A stretch of DNA of 64,000 nucleotides from Clarkia xantiana subsp. parviflora (GCA_036873135.1 JAPTYO010000002.1:17820452-17884451); one strand, 5' to 3'. Shown: positions 34,140 to 45,981, numbered from the stretch's first letter. The notes: generated from the sequence alone by a model not told the origin. Numbers and translations are program-made.

Positions 34140-34500
34140 GGAACAGACTGTAACAGTCCTACTCATCCTTTGAGTGGTGACTTGCGAGAGCAGACTGTAT
34201 CTGTCCCGCTTTCCGTGAAGTTGACTCGTAGGAACAGACTGTAGCAGTCCTACTCATCCTTGAATGGTGACTCGCGAGAGCAGACTGTAACCGTTCCGCT
34301 TTCCCTGAAGTTGACTCATAGGAACAGACTGTAACAGTCCTACTCATCCTTAGAATGCGACCTGCGAGAGCAGACTGTAACTATCTCGCTTGCCGTGAAG
34401 TTGACTCGTAGACACAGACTGTAACAGTCATACTCGTCCTTGAATGGTGACTCGCTAAAACAGACTGTAACCGTCTCGCTGGCCGTGAAGTTGACTTTGG
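34140..34500. repeat. 90-bp tandem repeat specific to element A (4 units)
   Basis: Units start near 34142, 34233, 34323 and 34413, each with CAGACTGTAACAGTC and later GCGAGAGCAGACTGTAACCG. Each unit holds inverted repeats (GACTG/CAGTC; GCGAGA/TCTCGC). No counterpart is seen at this position in element B. Confidence 0.8.
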
Positions 34501-34549
34501 AAGACGCTGTGTCGTAGAAAATACGCTTGCGCATGAGTGTTTGTCCCTA

Positions 34550-34806
34550 ATTTTTGCCTAAATTGTGCATGGTGCGACAACCTAGCGGGATCTTTTTTCT
34601 TTTTCTTTTTTATTTCTCTCATATTCTCTCCTTTTGCCACGGTCGATTGAGAGATTTTCGACCGTGCCCCTCAGTTTTTTTCTCTCATTTTTCCATGATT
34701 GCAATTTCTGAATTCGCAATCATGCCCCTCATTTCCTGATTTTTCCTAGGCCGCCCTTTCAAGTTTTCAACCTAGCGGTAGCACTTTTTTTTTTTTTTTT
34801 TTTGTG
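34550..34806. other. Element A: hairpin run
   Basis: Counterpart of 25860-26122. TTTTGCCACGGTCGA...GACCGTGCCCCTC and CATGATTGC...GCAATCATG stems are present, the second with better complementarity than in B. Confidence 0.6.
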
Positions 34807-35504
34807 GTAGCCAATTGCTGGGTGGCTGTGACCCGTTCTTTATTTCCGCCTCGATGCGGGAGAATTTGTAGCCGTTTGGAGGGTGGCTGTGACCCTTTTC
34901 TCACCGTCTTCAATGTTGCGGGAGCTCTTTTGATTGTAGCCATTTGGAGGGTGGCTGTGGCCCTTTCTTTTATTTTCCCGCCCTCACCGGGATCGTGGGA
35001 TCACTCTTTTTTGTGTAGCCATTTTGAGGGTGGTTGTGGCCCTTTTTATTCTCCCGCCCTCACAGGGTTCGCGGGGTCCTTTTTTTTTTTTTTTGTAGCC
35101 GTTTGGAGGGTGGCTGTGGCCCTTTCACTAAATGCCCGCCATCGATGTTTTGGGAGCTCTCTTTTGATTGTAGCCGTTTAGAGGGACGACTGTGACCCTT
35201 TCTTTTATTTTCCCGCCCTCACCGAGTTCGCGGGATAACTCTTTTTTGTGTAGCCATTTTAAGGGTGGCTGTGGCCCTTTTTATTCTCCCGCCCTCACAG
35301 GGTTCGCGGGGTCACCCTTTTATTTGTAGCCGTTTGGAGGGTGGCTGTGGCCCTTTCACTTATTTCCCGCTTTTGATGTTGCGAGAGCGCTCTTTATCTG
35401 TAGCCATTTGAAGGGTGGCTGTGGCCCTTTCTTTGTAGTCTTTTTAGGGACGACTGTGTCCCTCTTTATTTTTCTGTAGTCGATTAAAGGGCGGCTGTGA
35501 CCCT
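34807..35504. repeat. Array of pseudoknot-capable units in element A (about 11)
   Basis: Same unit as in 26123-27112, with AGCCA/TGGCT most common and AGCCG/CGGCT in the last unit (from about 35475, AGTCG with GCGGCT partly mismatched). AGGG/CCCT is retained in almost every unit. CCCGC...GCGGG hairpins alternate with them. Confidence 0.72.
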
Positions 35505-36740
35505 AAAGAAAAATGAGTTTTTTTTAGCTCACATTTTGCCATGACTGCCCCTGCGGGTTTTCAATCATGCCTCTCTCCCTAACTTTTGCCTAGGTTGCCT
35601 TCACAGGTTTTCAACCTAGCGGAAATTTATTTATTTTTCTATTTTTTTTTTTAGCTTTTTTGCTTTCTTTTTTCAAATGGAAAGAAAAAATTACAGAAAC
35701 TAATTAACAACAACAATTATGTACATGCCTCTAGTGGTTGATTGAAATCACATGAATCCACGTATCTTCTTCTAGATGAGGACTCGGTCACTCGAGTCAG
35801 CTAAGTTGATTATATCAATGTATTGATTTGTGTACCATCTGATGGACGACACCGCATATCAAATGCTCATTGATCAACACATTGAATCTTCACAATGATT
35901 TCTTGATATTTTCTCATCTCCTGACATGCCCGATCTCAATGGGAGATGCCCCCTGGATACCACTGACCGGTTTAGACCTTTCCGTAAAACAGATGTACGG
36001 CATGGTTCGTGGACGTGCATGAATTCCACACATGGTATGTGGCATTTTGGCATGGAATTTCTTTGAAGCAGTCACGTTTCACGAGGTTGTGACCTCGTCG
36101 AAGTGGTCGTCTGATCTGCAAAAAGAGTAGGGACACTCAAATCTCAAGGAAAAAATCAATTACAATTCATCGTACCTGAGCGTTGGATATCCCAAGTGCG
36201 CAATTTGTTCTTCGTGCAATTGGATGAGTGCATGTTCTTTTTTTTGTTGCCCCATTTGGCCGGCAGAACTTATATGTACAGGATACTTAACCAAGGGTAC
36301 CTGAAAAAAGTGAATGAAAAATCAGGGAATAGAATATGAGAAATCATGCATAATTTTTTTGAAAACTCTAATGTCATTCATTTCATAATTTTGATTACTT
36401 TTTAAAAAGGAATCAACATTTATGATCTAAGGTATTTCGCACCATCATGGCGTTTACTGAGTTTCCTGAGTGCACTATCTGGCTCGAACGCAGGACAGAT
36501 GCTCAAAAACAAAGTTTTTTTCAAAAATATTTTCTGTTCCTTTTTTTTAAACTTGAATAGTCGCACTCAACGACACAGTTAAACTATTTTCTCAAAAATA
36601 GAATCAAATATCTTTTTTTTTTTTAATACTAGCTCATGCGAAGGTTCAGACGATATTGCCAAAAAAGTGCAATACACCTTGGATAAATGAATGACACTTT
36701 GATTTTTTTTTTAAAATGCCCATGTATGCTCGAAAGTTAA
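35505..36740. other. Element A internal region, non-coding
   Basis: Collinear with element B 27113-28910 at moderate identity. No protein domain. Confidence 0.6.
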
Positions 36741-37700
36741 AGTTCTACTGTTAATAAACTTACAACCAGTTTACCTGAATGATACATATAGAATGTATGT
36801 ACAAAAAGAAAAATCCCGGTAAAGTTTTTTTTTAAAAAATAATAACGCAAATGCGATGCATGTTTGGAATTAAAAGCTCAACAACTAAGAGAAGATTTAC
36901 AATCTATCTAAAAACATTTTTCCTAAAAAAATGCCTATTAGATGTACATGAGATGAAAGTTGTACAGTTAAGAAAATTTACAAGTTATCTGAAAAGATTT
37001 TTTTGTTTTTTTTTTTGGAGGAGAAAAAAAAAATCAATTCATCTTGATTGCTCAAAATTGAAAAAAATCATGCGATTTTTTTTTTAAAAGAATGCATATG
37101 AGATGCGCAACAATAAATACAAGATGTAAACTTAAAAGTAAAAGTTCTACAACTAAGAAAAATTACAATTTACCTGAAATGTTTTTTTTTTTCGAAAATA
37201 ATGCATATGAGATGCAAATCTTAAAAAAAAAACAAATTTAGTTAAACATTTTTTTTAAACAAAGAGCCCTAAAACTAAGAGAGCTTACGATTTATCTAAA
37301 AAGTTTCTTTTAAAATTAATGCATATTGGATGCATTATTAAAAATAAAACAATTCAGATAAAAAGTTTTTTTAAATGATGCATATGGAATGTACGTTTGA
37401 AATTAGAAGCTCTAATAGCTAAAGAGGAATTATATTTTTTTTTCTAAAATGTTTTTTTGCATGTGCGACGCGCTAACCGAAATCACAACTTACTTTAAGA
37501 GTTTTTTAAGAAAAAAATAATGCGTAAGAAACGCAAGTTTGAAATATAAAAAATTCAGGTAAGAGGTTTTTTTTTAAAAAAAATGCATACAAAATGCATG
37601 TTCGGAAAGAAAATTTCTAAATGACTAACTACTTTACTGAAAAAAGTTTTTTTTTTTTTTTTAAAAAAAATGCAGTTAGATGAATGCATGAGAATAAAAG
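36741..37700. repeat. Array of near-palindromic TGCAT motifs in element A
   Basis: About 12 motifs such as AATGCATATGAGATGC with T-runs between, as in element B. Confidence 0.7.
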
Positions 37701-38199
37701 ATACACGGTTTAAAAAAACTTACAGTTTTCCTGACAACTCTTTTTTACAACAAAAAAAAAAACACGGATAAAACACAACAAGTTAGGGGGTAAAAAATGT
37801 GTGGTTTTGCTCTACAAGGTAGGTTCCACTGATATGTTCCCGACAAGGTGGTTTCCTCACCCCATCATAGGGATCATAAGACCTTCACAAGCGAGTAGAG
37901 TTTTTCCGAACCGTACCGGCGACCCAGCCGCTCCGGTCGTACCGTGCTAAACCTCAGGGGATCCTAGTCGCCCTGGGTTTTAGGAGTTTTGGTGATTATT
38001 CTAAAGTGGGTGTGCGAATTCAAATAATGCCACAAAAAGAAAATGTCAATTAATTACTCTAAATATATGTACCTTTCACACAAAAAAACAAAGTTAGAAT
38101 GGTGGAGATAATAAAATATGAAAACTAAAAAAAAACATGGCAATAAGCGAATACAATGAGCCCGAACCCTCTCAATTTTCCCCAGCAGAGTCGCCAAAT
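37701..38199 (-). other. Element A leader and primer-binding site
   Basis: TGGCGACTCTGCTGGGGA (minus, 38179-38196), three bases from the LTR at 38200, the normal spacing. Leader conserved with element B. Confidence 0.8.
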
Positions 38200-39546
38200 T
38201 GTCGGACCTAAAATCCGACCTATGGCGATTACGTTTTAAAACGTAGATTTTTGTAAAGAGTCGCCACTAGTTAATTATAAGGCTAACTAGAATCCTAATT
38301 GCCTAAGCGTATAACGAATTAAACACCTAGGAATAAAATCGGTCTACAACCAGAAATTCGAGTTCGGGGCTTCTGTTACGAATTAAAAATATAAGTTTTA
38401 ATTACGCCATTTCGGTACTCAATTAACTTATTTGCCAACTTTTTATTAATCAATTATAAATCGATTCTTAGTATAAACAACAATACAATCTAATGGTATT
38501 AACGGTTATCAAATATGATTAAATCTATACAAATTAACCTAATGAATATACATAATTAACTCTTTATCATTTAATTAATCTAAAATAATTAAGATTTAAA
38601 ATTGTTTACGTCAAACTAAATCTCTAATATGGCATATTTAAATAAAATAAATAAAATAGATAATATTGCAACATGAAATTAAACTAGAATTATTTGCCCC
38701 GACTAAATTAACATCAACATGGTTATTCTAACATAACAATAGTAAATAAAATAAAACAGAAAAATAATTAAATAAATGATAATTATAAAAAAAAAAAAAA
38801 AAAAAAGAACCACGGGGACTCACCTGTGGAAGGACACGGGCACCTGTGCTGGATCAGATTCCAGCAGCAGCCAACGGAGGGGACGGTCAGCGCGGCGGCA
38901 TACGGTGGTCGGGACGGACTGGAGAAGGCGTGGTAGTCAGTGCAGGCGAAACCGGCGAATGACGGAGCTGGCTGCAGAGGACGGCATTGCTTGATGAGGC
39001 GGGAGCGACGGTCGTGGCTGCTGGCTGGGGGTCGAAGCGCGAAGGCAGACGGGGGGCGGTCGGCGAAACGCCGCTACTGGCGACCGGTGGGGTGGCTGGC
39101 GGCGAGCTGACACCGGCGGGAGGGGAGTTCCAGCAGAAGAGAGAGATGAGAGGGAGAGAGAAAAAAAATTTACTCAAAAAGACAAATTTCGCACAGATTC
39201 CAAGAACAGATGTATTATTATTATTGCTGGTATTTTTACATGTAACAAAGGACCCTATTTATAGCTAAACTAGACCCTAAAAATAGGAAAATAATATTTG
39301 CCTCAATATACACCTAAAATTCCGAAAATTATATATATATATATATTTATGAATATTACCATAAATATATAATATATATTTTCTGAATATTACATAATAT
39401 TTAATGCATATCTACTGTCCTAATTTAAGCTAAACCTATTTTAGCAACCACATGACCTTCCATATTTAGATATTTCCTTTTTTGAACGCGTTACACATAA
39501 CATTTTTAACATGTTACATATGTGTCACGCGTACCAAGTGTTTACA
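38200..39546 (-). repeat. LTR of element A, right copy (5' LTR in element sense)
   Basis: 1347 bp, uninterrupted. It shows the empty site for element B (AATAAATGATAA, near 38774), proving that B inserted after the LTR was formed. Splice donor ACAG|GTGAGT at 38824/38823. Confidence 0.87.
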
Positions 39547-40221
39547 ATCACCGCTATATATATATTAGTACATTACTAATATTTATATAAATATTAATCA
39601 AATCTTATAATATGCATTCAATCTAGACCATTTATATTTCATCCATTCAATATAGTGCATTCATTCTATTTGAAACCTAATATAGAACTTAGTCTCAATC
39701 TCTCAGACTCTCATTCAGACGGCCTCAGTTCACTTCTTTGCAATTAGTTGTGCTAACCCTAAAATGATAGAATAAGTGTTTTTTTTATTAAGTGAACATG
39801 ATTATGTTTGAATTGGATTTCGTGTACGAAACAATGAATATATTTTTATTTGATTTTTTGTATGAAACAATGATGTTGTATTAGTTTGAATAATTGTGGT
39901 TAGATGGTTTAACCGTGGTTAAAAACCATGGTTATGGTATGAAGAATCATAACCGCAATGGTTATGGTTATGGTTTGAGTGAAAAAAAATATGGTATGGT
40001 TATGGTATTAGTGGTATTCGTACTATACCCTCACCAACGCCAGCCCTAGTTGTCCCTAGCCCGTCCCGAATTTGAAAAGTCCCGATCAAGTAGGGACTTT
40101 TTCAAATGTTTAACATAGGGCTAGGGCTAGGGACGATTGTGAAAAATCCCGAAAACTAGGGCTAGGGACATTTTCTTGAAAAATCCCGCCTGTTTGTCCC
40201 GAGCTCACCCCTATCAAAACC

Positions 40222-40600
40222 TACCAGTTCAACTACCAATAATTGATTAGTTAGTTGTTTTTTGTTTCTCCTAATCTCTTCTGCAAATATTACTTTTAAC
40301 TAATACTATGGTGCATTTTCCGCGCATCGTGCAGGGTGACTTACCAAGAATCGATGACCACCGATGATATCTCGCTAGAGATAAAGAGGTCTCCGCCGCT
40401 GAGACTGTTAGCCGCTCGTACCGCCTGATACCTTCGTCTGCCGGCTCCGCGTCAAGCGTCTGTTCTTCAACATATTTATATAAAAGATGTGTGGAGAAAT
40501 CTGAAGGAGATGCCTCGATTATCCCTTCTACATTAAATTGAAGTTGTCTTGATTATTCCATCTACATTGAATTGAAGTCGCCTCGTTTCACTCCTTCAAA
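40222..40600. other. GC-richer segment, possible exon, function unknown
   Basis: 40330-40480 is richer in GC than its surroundings. On the minus strand it runs into TTCTTG|GTAAGTCACC, a good splice donor near 40345. No protein family is recognised, so it is left as a possible gene relic. Confidence 0.3.
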
Positions 40601-40609
40601 CATTGAATT

Positions 40610-41060
40610 GAAGCGAAATTTTAATTGTGATTAATTGCATATATTGAATCTTGAACGGTTTCAAATCAACGAAATTTTAATTGTGATTAATTGCATACAT
40701 TGAATCTTGAACGGTCCGAAATTTTAATTGCGATTAATTGCATATATTGAATCTTGAACGGTCCGAAACCAGCAAAATTTTAATTGTGATTAATTGCATA
40801 CATTGAATCTTGAGCGGTCCGAAATTTGCTTGCCTTTTGGATTGGATGAACCGAAATTTTAATTGCGATTAATTGCATAAATTAAACTTGAAAGCTAATC
40901 AGTGTTTTAATTGTTATTAATTTATACATTGAATCATGAACGATCCGAAATTTAATTGCGATTAACTGCATACATTGAATATTGAATCGTCTGAAATCAC
41001 GAAATTTTAATTGTGATTAATTGCATACATTGAATCTTGAACAGTCTGAAATCTGCTTGC
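40610..41060. repeat. Tandem repeat of about 50 bp
   Basis: Roughly eight to nine copies of a unit with TTTTAATTGTGATTAATTGC and CATTGAATCTTGAACGGTC, with variable spacing. Confidence 0.8.
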
Positions 41061-41403
41061 TATTTGGTTTGGATGAACCGAGAATCAGACCGGTCAAACC
41101 GTGAACCGGTTTTGACAACAATATTAATGACTGATGTGGCGGCTTTTGATTGTCTCACCATGCTGACGTGGCGGCTCTAGATTGCTTCTCTTATTCTCTC
41201 TCCTTCAGAATTTATATAATATATAAATATATATTTTTTTATAAAAATTAAAAATTTGCTAAATGATTGTTATTTATCTGATAAGACATGTAATAATACA
41301 ACACCAACGTCCAATTTCCTTTTTTATTTCTCGTTTTGTTTTGTATACTACATTTAGCAGCAATATTTAGCTAAAAGTCATGGGAATGTACAACGTGTTA
41401 ACG
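41061..41403. other. Spacer with a hAT-terminus-like remnant
   Basis: ACCGGTCAAACCGTGAACCGG near 41090-41117 recalls subterminal motifs of the hAT MITE at 21321, without a partner. Two GACGTGGCGGCT/GATGTGGCGGCT copies lie at about 41135-41180. No gene. Confidence 0.4.
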
Positions 41404-41409
41404 ACATGT

Positions 41410-42687
41410 TTGGTTCGTGGAATAGATAATATAAAGAATATACAATATGAATATGAAATAATGTATAATTAATATTAAGATGATGTTTAGTTCACATGAG
41501 AAATATGGAATGAGGATTACAAATCCAATATTTGAGTGATAAAATGTTATAGATAAATGAATTGAATAAGCCCAAATTGATGGATATACATTTTTTCTAT
41601 CTATATTAACTAAATTAACAATATTAAACATAAAAAAAAAAAATATGAGCTAGCGGCGACGGAGGGCGAGGGAGCGGCGGGCGAGCGGCGGGCGGCAGCA
41701 GCGGGCGGTGGCGGCGGGCAGGCGGGCGATAGGCGGTGGGCGAGCGGCGGCGGGCAGGCGGGCGGGCGAGCTGCGGCGGGCAGGTAGGAGGCGGGCGAAC
41801 GGAGCGGCGGACGAGCAGGGAGGGGGCGGGCGGCGGCGGGCGAGGGGGCGAGCGGCGGCAGGCAAGGGGGCGAGTGGCGGCGGCGGGCATAGTGGCACGA
41901 ATCCTATAAATATCCATCAGTATTCTCATTCAAAAGTTAATCGCTCTCTCTCTCTCTCTCTACATTTACTCTGTTCCCTTGTCTCTCTAAATTAGTAATT
42001 GACTTAGGCATTGGAGAGGGTTCACTAGGACACCCCCGGTCTACCCTTCTTGCAGGATTTATAAAGTGAGATGTACGACGAGAACACATAACACATGAGG
42101 TATGACGGTCGGGCGAGCGGCGGCGGTGGAGAGCGGCGGGCGAGCAGCAGAGGAGGGCGGGCGGCGACGGAGGAGGGCAGGCGGGGAGGGCAAGTTGTGG
42201 CACAGAGTATGAAGGCGGCGGAGGGCGAGCGGGCAACGGCCGAGGGCGAGCGGCGGCGGTGGGCGAGCGGCGAAGGGCGGTGGCGGTGGAGGGCAGGCGA
42301 CGACAACGGATGCGGGTTGACGGCGGACGAAAGGTAGACGAGGGGCAGAGGGCGGCGGAGGGGGATGCGGTTGAATGGTAGGCGAGGGGTGGAGGGTGGG
42401 CGGCGGCGGAGGGGGAGGGAAGGGCATGCGGACGCGCGGAGGCGGGCAGGCAGTGGCAGGCGGCAGCTGGCGAGCTTTGTAATTTTAATTAGAAAGAAAG
42501 TTTGAAATTGTCCTTTTATTTTTATTTCTAATTCCAGCAAACTTGGAATAGTTAATCCTAGGGGTTATGCTAGGTATTCCCTCAAAATTAGGAATTGAGA
42601 ATACTTATTCCACACAATTAAATAACCAAACATCATCATAGTGATTACACATTCCCTATTCATATTCCAATTCCACTAACCAAACAT
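41410..42687. mobile_element. TIR element with GC-rich interior and a captured local fragment
   Basis: The left end CATGTTTGGTTCGTGGAAT is mirrored by ATTCCACTAACCAAACATG at the right, and ATATGAATATG-type subterminal repeats support the pairing. I could not define a TSD. The interior has two GGCGGCGGGCGAGCGG-like low-complexity blocks (41645-41890, 42105-42470) and, between them, a 218-bp fragment homologous in inverted orientation to 42993-43197. The reading frames in the GC blocks are compositional artefacts. Confidence 0.6.
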
Positions 42688-44064
42688 GTTGTAGATTCCA
42701 ACAATAACCCGATTTACCATTCCCATCCCACCCCACCTCCCCGGCCGAGACGCCACTTCTCAGACCAGCATCGCGGGCGACGTTCTTCGACTTCAACGCT
42801 GCTTGGTGTTTTAGCAATTATTATTAGGGTTAAGAACCTAAAAATAGTTTAAACTATAATTTATACGTTATGTTGCTAATGTTGGAAAAATGTATCCTAT
42901 GACAGAATCTATGATGTCTAACACTGATGATTCAACTGAATTCCGTAATTGTTGATGGATCTTGTGCTCATTTGATTCGGTCTTCGTCACACCTCCCGTG
43001 TTCTCATCGTACATCTCGCTTTAGGAATCCTGCAAGAAGGGTAGACCGGGGGTGTCCGGTGAACCCTCTCCAATACCTAAGTCAGTTACTATTTTAGACA
43101 CAAAGGAACGGAGTAAATGTAGAGAGAGAGTGATTAACCTTTGAATGAGAATAATGATGGATATTTATAAGATTTGTGCCACTATCCGGGATAGAAGTTA
43201 ATCCTATATGAAATAGTGTTATTATAGGATAATTACCTCATTTAATCGTGGATATGCTGTGTTAAACATGTTTGGTGATGGAGGGGTTGATAATGCCCAT
43301 GGTCTAAGTTGTTTTCCTTATAGAGGTTGGTGTAGGGGTGTGAGAGTTGGTGGCTTGTCATATTATATAGGTATACTGAGGGGTATGTTATCCTCATCGG
43401 AGGGTATGAACCCCTAATGCACTTAGTTCGGGTAAGACCACCTAAGTAATCGAATCAAAATAGTTGGTCTGATTGTTTGGACCGATTTGACCAAACTAGT
43501 TTGATTCGATTGATCCGTTCGGGGGTAGAGATTCGAGTGGTTCATCATACCTGAATCTTTCTCGTGCCGGTGTTTCGAGGACTTAACCGGAATTTATACC
43601 TTTCCCGGGTTCAGGACCGTGGCTGACACATGTCTTGAAATTGGATGGTCATGTTGTAGATTTAGCCAGTCAATGTCAAAATTGGGCGAATATCCATCAT
43701 TTACCCCGAAATCAAGTAAATATTTTATATTTATTTAGCTTCATTTTGTAGATACGGAGGATCCCGATTGAGACTCGGTTGTCGGGAGATTATAGGTCTG
43801 TTAAATATTAATTTTTGTGACATGTGTTAATCACTTTATCATTTCTTTTAGAGAAGGGATACGGAGGATAGATCTTGGACTTTAGTGCTTTTGCGAATTT
43901 AAGAGAAGGTCATGACGAGACGAGTCGTTTATCATTATGATATGTGTCAAGTGGAAATGCAGTGATGTATGCAGCTGAGACATCCTAACAGACGTCGGTG
44001 TAATCCAACGATGTGGATGGAGCTCCCATCTTCCTTTCTCTATAAAATGAGCTTTAGAGAAATA
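42688..44064. other. Unclassified sequence; source of the captured fragment; promoter-like end
   Basis: 42993-43197 is the inverted partner of 41888-42105 and includes a minus-strand TTATAAATATCC box. TCTATAAAATGAG at about 44038-44050 looks like the TATA box for the gag-like frame starting at 44806. No coding is recognised. Confidence 0.4.
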
Positions 44065-44691
44065 CTTAGGCCTAGTCCACCATGTAGGACGTAGACCAAA
44101 CCAATAAAATAATGCTAACTCATTAATTGTATGATAGACATAAATATCACAATGTAGATGATCATATATGGTTCAATCAATTTTTCTCTCTCAACGTTAA
44201 TTTACAAAAAAAATTAATTACCACATGAATTATTTTTATTTATTACTAATAAGTATACATAATAGGTATATAATAAATATTACATTTTATCATTAATAAT
44301 AAATAAAAATACGTTTTCGTATACGATATATAATACAATTGTTATTAGTTTTTTTATTTATTTTTTTCTAAAACCCTATTGAATGCGGTGAACCCTAGAG
44401 GGCAATAGACACTTGCCCTCTAGGATTCACCACGTTTAATGGGGTTTTAGAAAGAAAAAAAAAATACAAAACTATTAACAATTGTATATAAAAAAATTAT
44501 TTTTATTTATTGTTATTTTTCAAGAAAACCCCTATTATGCATAATTCTTTGGTAATTAATATTTAGAGAGAGAAGAATTAATAGAAACCATATTTGTATT
44601 CTCTAAATTGTGATATTTATATGTAACATATAATTAAAGAGTTGTCACTATTTTATTGGTATGGTCCGTATCCTACATGGCAAGACCTAAG
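44065..44691. mobile_element. Foldback MITE, 627 bp
   Basis: Termini CTTAGGCCTAG...CCATGTAGGA and, inverted, CTTAGGTCTTG...CCATGTAGGA, flanked by TA on both sides. The centre is a second hairpin, CCCTAGAGGGCAA...TTGCCCTCTAGG (44392-44428). It lies between a TATA-like box and the ATG of the gag-like pseudogene. Superfamily unresolved; the TA flanks suggest Tc1/mariner-like. Confidence 0.7.
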
Positions 44692-44805
44692 TAATAATTT
44701 CTCGCTCTTTTCTAATTTTTTTTTGTCTCCTTGGAGTCTGTCTCTTCTTTTGATTTTCTTTCAATTCACTTCCCTTGATTTGTTCTCCCTCCTGGTAGTG
44801 CGGAT

Positions 44806-45981
44806 ATGGCTTGTGTTTTGCTAGACAATCACCTCTCCAGGAGAAAGTTCAAGTTTTATGTTAAGATTGCTTGTATTGATGCCTCTTATGAACCACGTAG
44901 TCCGGTGGTGAGGGGTAGTCACTTTGAACATTTATTTCCACTTGAGGGTGAGGCCGTTATTTATACTGCGAGCTGGTTTTGGTTTCCTTATTGCTCCGAC
45001 CTCATAGAGGTATGTCGCTACTATGGTACCACCCTTAATAAATTTACTTGGTGGGTAGGCTCTCGGGTGATGTACTACCTCAGGGGGTGGGCTTACTTCT
45101 TGATTCATTTTCGTTGCTTCCACCGCTACCAGTGGCATCGTCCAACCGCTTTTCCCTCTCTTCATAATCGTTCTTTACTCGTCATACCAGTGAAGGAGCT
45201 ACTGTTTTCCTACCCAAAGGGTGATCCACACGTTGGCATTCATGTGCTTGCTGGGGGTGTTCATCCAAAGGATCGTGTTCTTATTCTCGCTGAACCCCGT
45301 TCTCTTCAAATAATGGTACATAGTTTGCTGTCGTCTCATACCCCCGTAAGTTGTGTACGTTTGTTACTTTCTTCATCTTGTCTTTAAGCTTTTGATATTA
45401 TATGTCTGTTACTCTTTCTTGTTGCAGGTACGGCCGTTGACGTGGTCAACCTTGCTTCCTCTCGTGTTTCGCTAGCTAAGGACAATACTCGTATGCATTG
45501 TGACAATATTTATGCTAATGCTGAATTGGAGAAGGCGCTTAATTAATTGAGCGAAGCTGGAGATGAGGTGAGGATTGTTCTTGCCAAGCATGGGAGTTAT
45601 GTGAGTCCTCTTCGAGAGAGGGTTGATGATCTTGAGAAGCGTATGTGTTATCTTCAACAACTTAGCGAGAAAGTTCGAGTGCGTTTTGAGCTATACTTGG
45701 AGAGTTCCCTCAAAGTTTCATTGGATAACTTTTTAGCTTCCCATCCCATGGTTTTCATGTTGAAGTTGAGCGCAAGTGTGATGAGATGATGTTTGCGTTT
45801 GGGGAGAAGTTTGTTTCCGAGGTTTGTGTTATGTTCCCTCTTGAGAAGCTTTCTGGGATTAGTTCCTTTGACCAGGTTCATTTTGATATTTCAAAGAAGC
45901 CATAAATTGTTTGTATTAATAGTGATGAGTCTGGGGATTCACTCTTTGCTTGTTCTGAGGAGCGCTCCAGTTATCCTCAGG
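44806..45981 (+). pseudogene. Retroelement gag-like gene of the plant 'putative gypsy type transposon' kind, decayed
   Basis: ATG 44806 opens 193 codons. The block FWFPYCSDLIEVCRYYGTTL and the following WVGSR...LRGWAYF recall the PF04195-like domain of plant retroelement gag proteins. A probable intron runs from CCCCC|GTAAGT (45346) to TTGTTGCAG (45427), but the frames on either side do not join. Downstream, 45429-45910 encodes coiled-coil-like segments (SPLRERVDDLEKRMCYLQQL) broken by TAA at 45543 and at least one frameshift near 45760. It is a pseudogene, and the family assignment is tentative. Confidence 0.5.

Larger units (their letters stand above)
22666..39546 (-). mobile_element. LTR element A: non-coding, Tat/Ogre-like (level 3)
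   Basis: The LTRs are 22666-23243 plus 32629-33431 (split by element B) and 38200-39546, starting TGTCGG and ending TTTACA as read on the plus strand. The 5-bp TSD is ATCAC (22661-22665, 39547-39551). The sense strand is minus, because TGGCGACTCTGCTGGGGA, matching a tRNA-Arg 3' end as in Ogre/Tat elements, lies inside the right-hand LTR. The internal region 33432-38199 (4.8 kb) shows no gag, RT or integrase motif. It carries structured repeat arrays instead. It is a LARD-type non-autonomous element, and mobilisation by an autonomous Tat/Ogre relative is inference. Confidence 0.85.
22498..40048. mobile_element. Inner hAT element, level 2 of the nest
   Basis: The ends are TAGGGCCGGCAATGG and, inverted, TAGGGCTGGCGTTGG. 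The 8-bp TSD GTTGTCCC is at 22490-22497 and 40049-40056, and it interrupts the outer hAT element. Both arms repeat GGTTATGG/CCATAACC motifs. Without LTR element A it is about 665 bp. Confidence 0.88.
22108..40213. mobile_element. Outer hAT element, level 1 of the nest
   Basis: The left end is TAGGGCGGAGC and the right end, inverted, TAGGGGTGAGC. The 8-bp TSD TCAAAACC is at 22100-22107 and 40214-40221. Subterminal arms are rich in CCCG/CGGG and CTAGGG in opposite orientation. Removing the inner insertion leaves about 547 bp (22108-22497 plus 40057-40213), a normal MITE size. No transposase. Confidence 0.88.

Noticed and set aside
41624..42540. Several 80-170-codon Pro/Ala/Arg-rich frames on both strands
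   Set aside because: Compositional artefacts of the GGCGGC/GGGCGAGC blocks inside a TIR element.
44806..45387. Functional host gene with one intron
   Set aside because: The frames on either side of the intron do not join, and stops and shifts follow. The protein resembles a retroelement gag.
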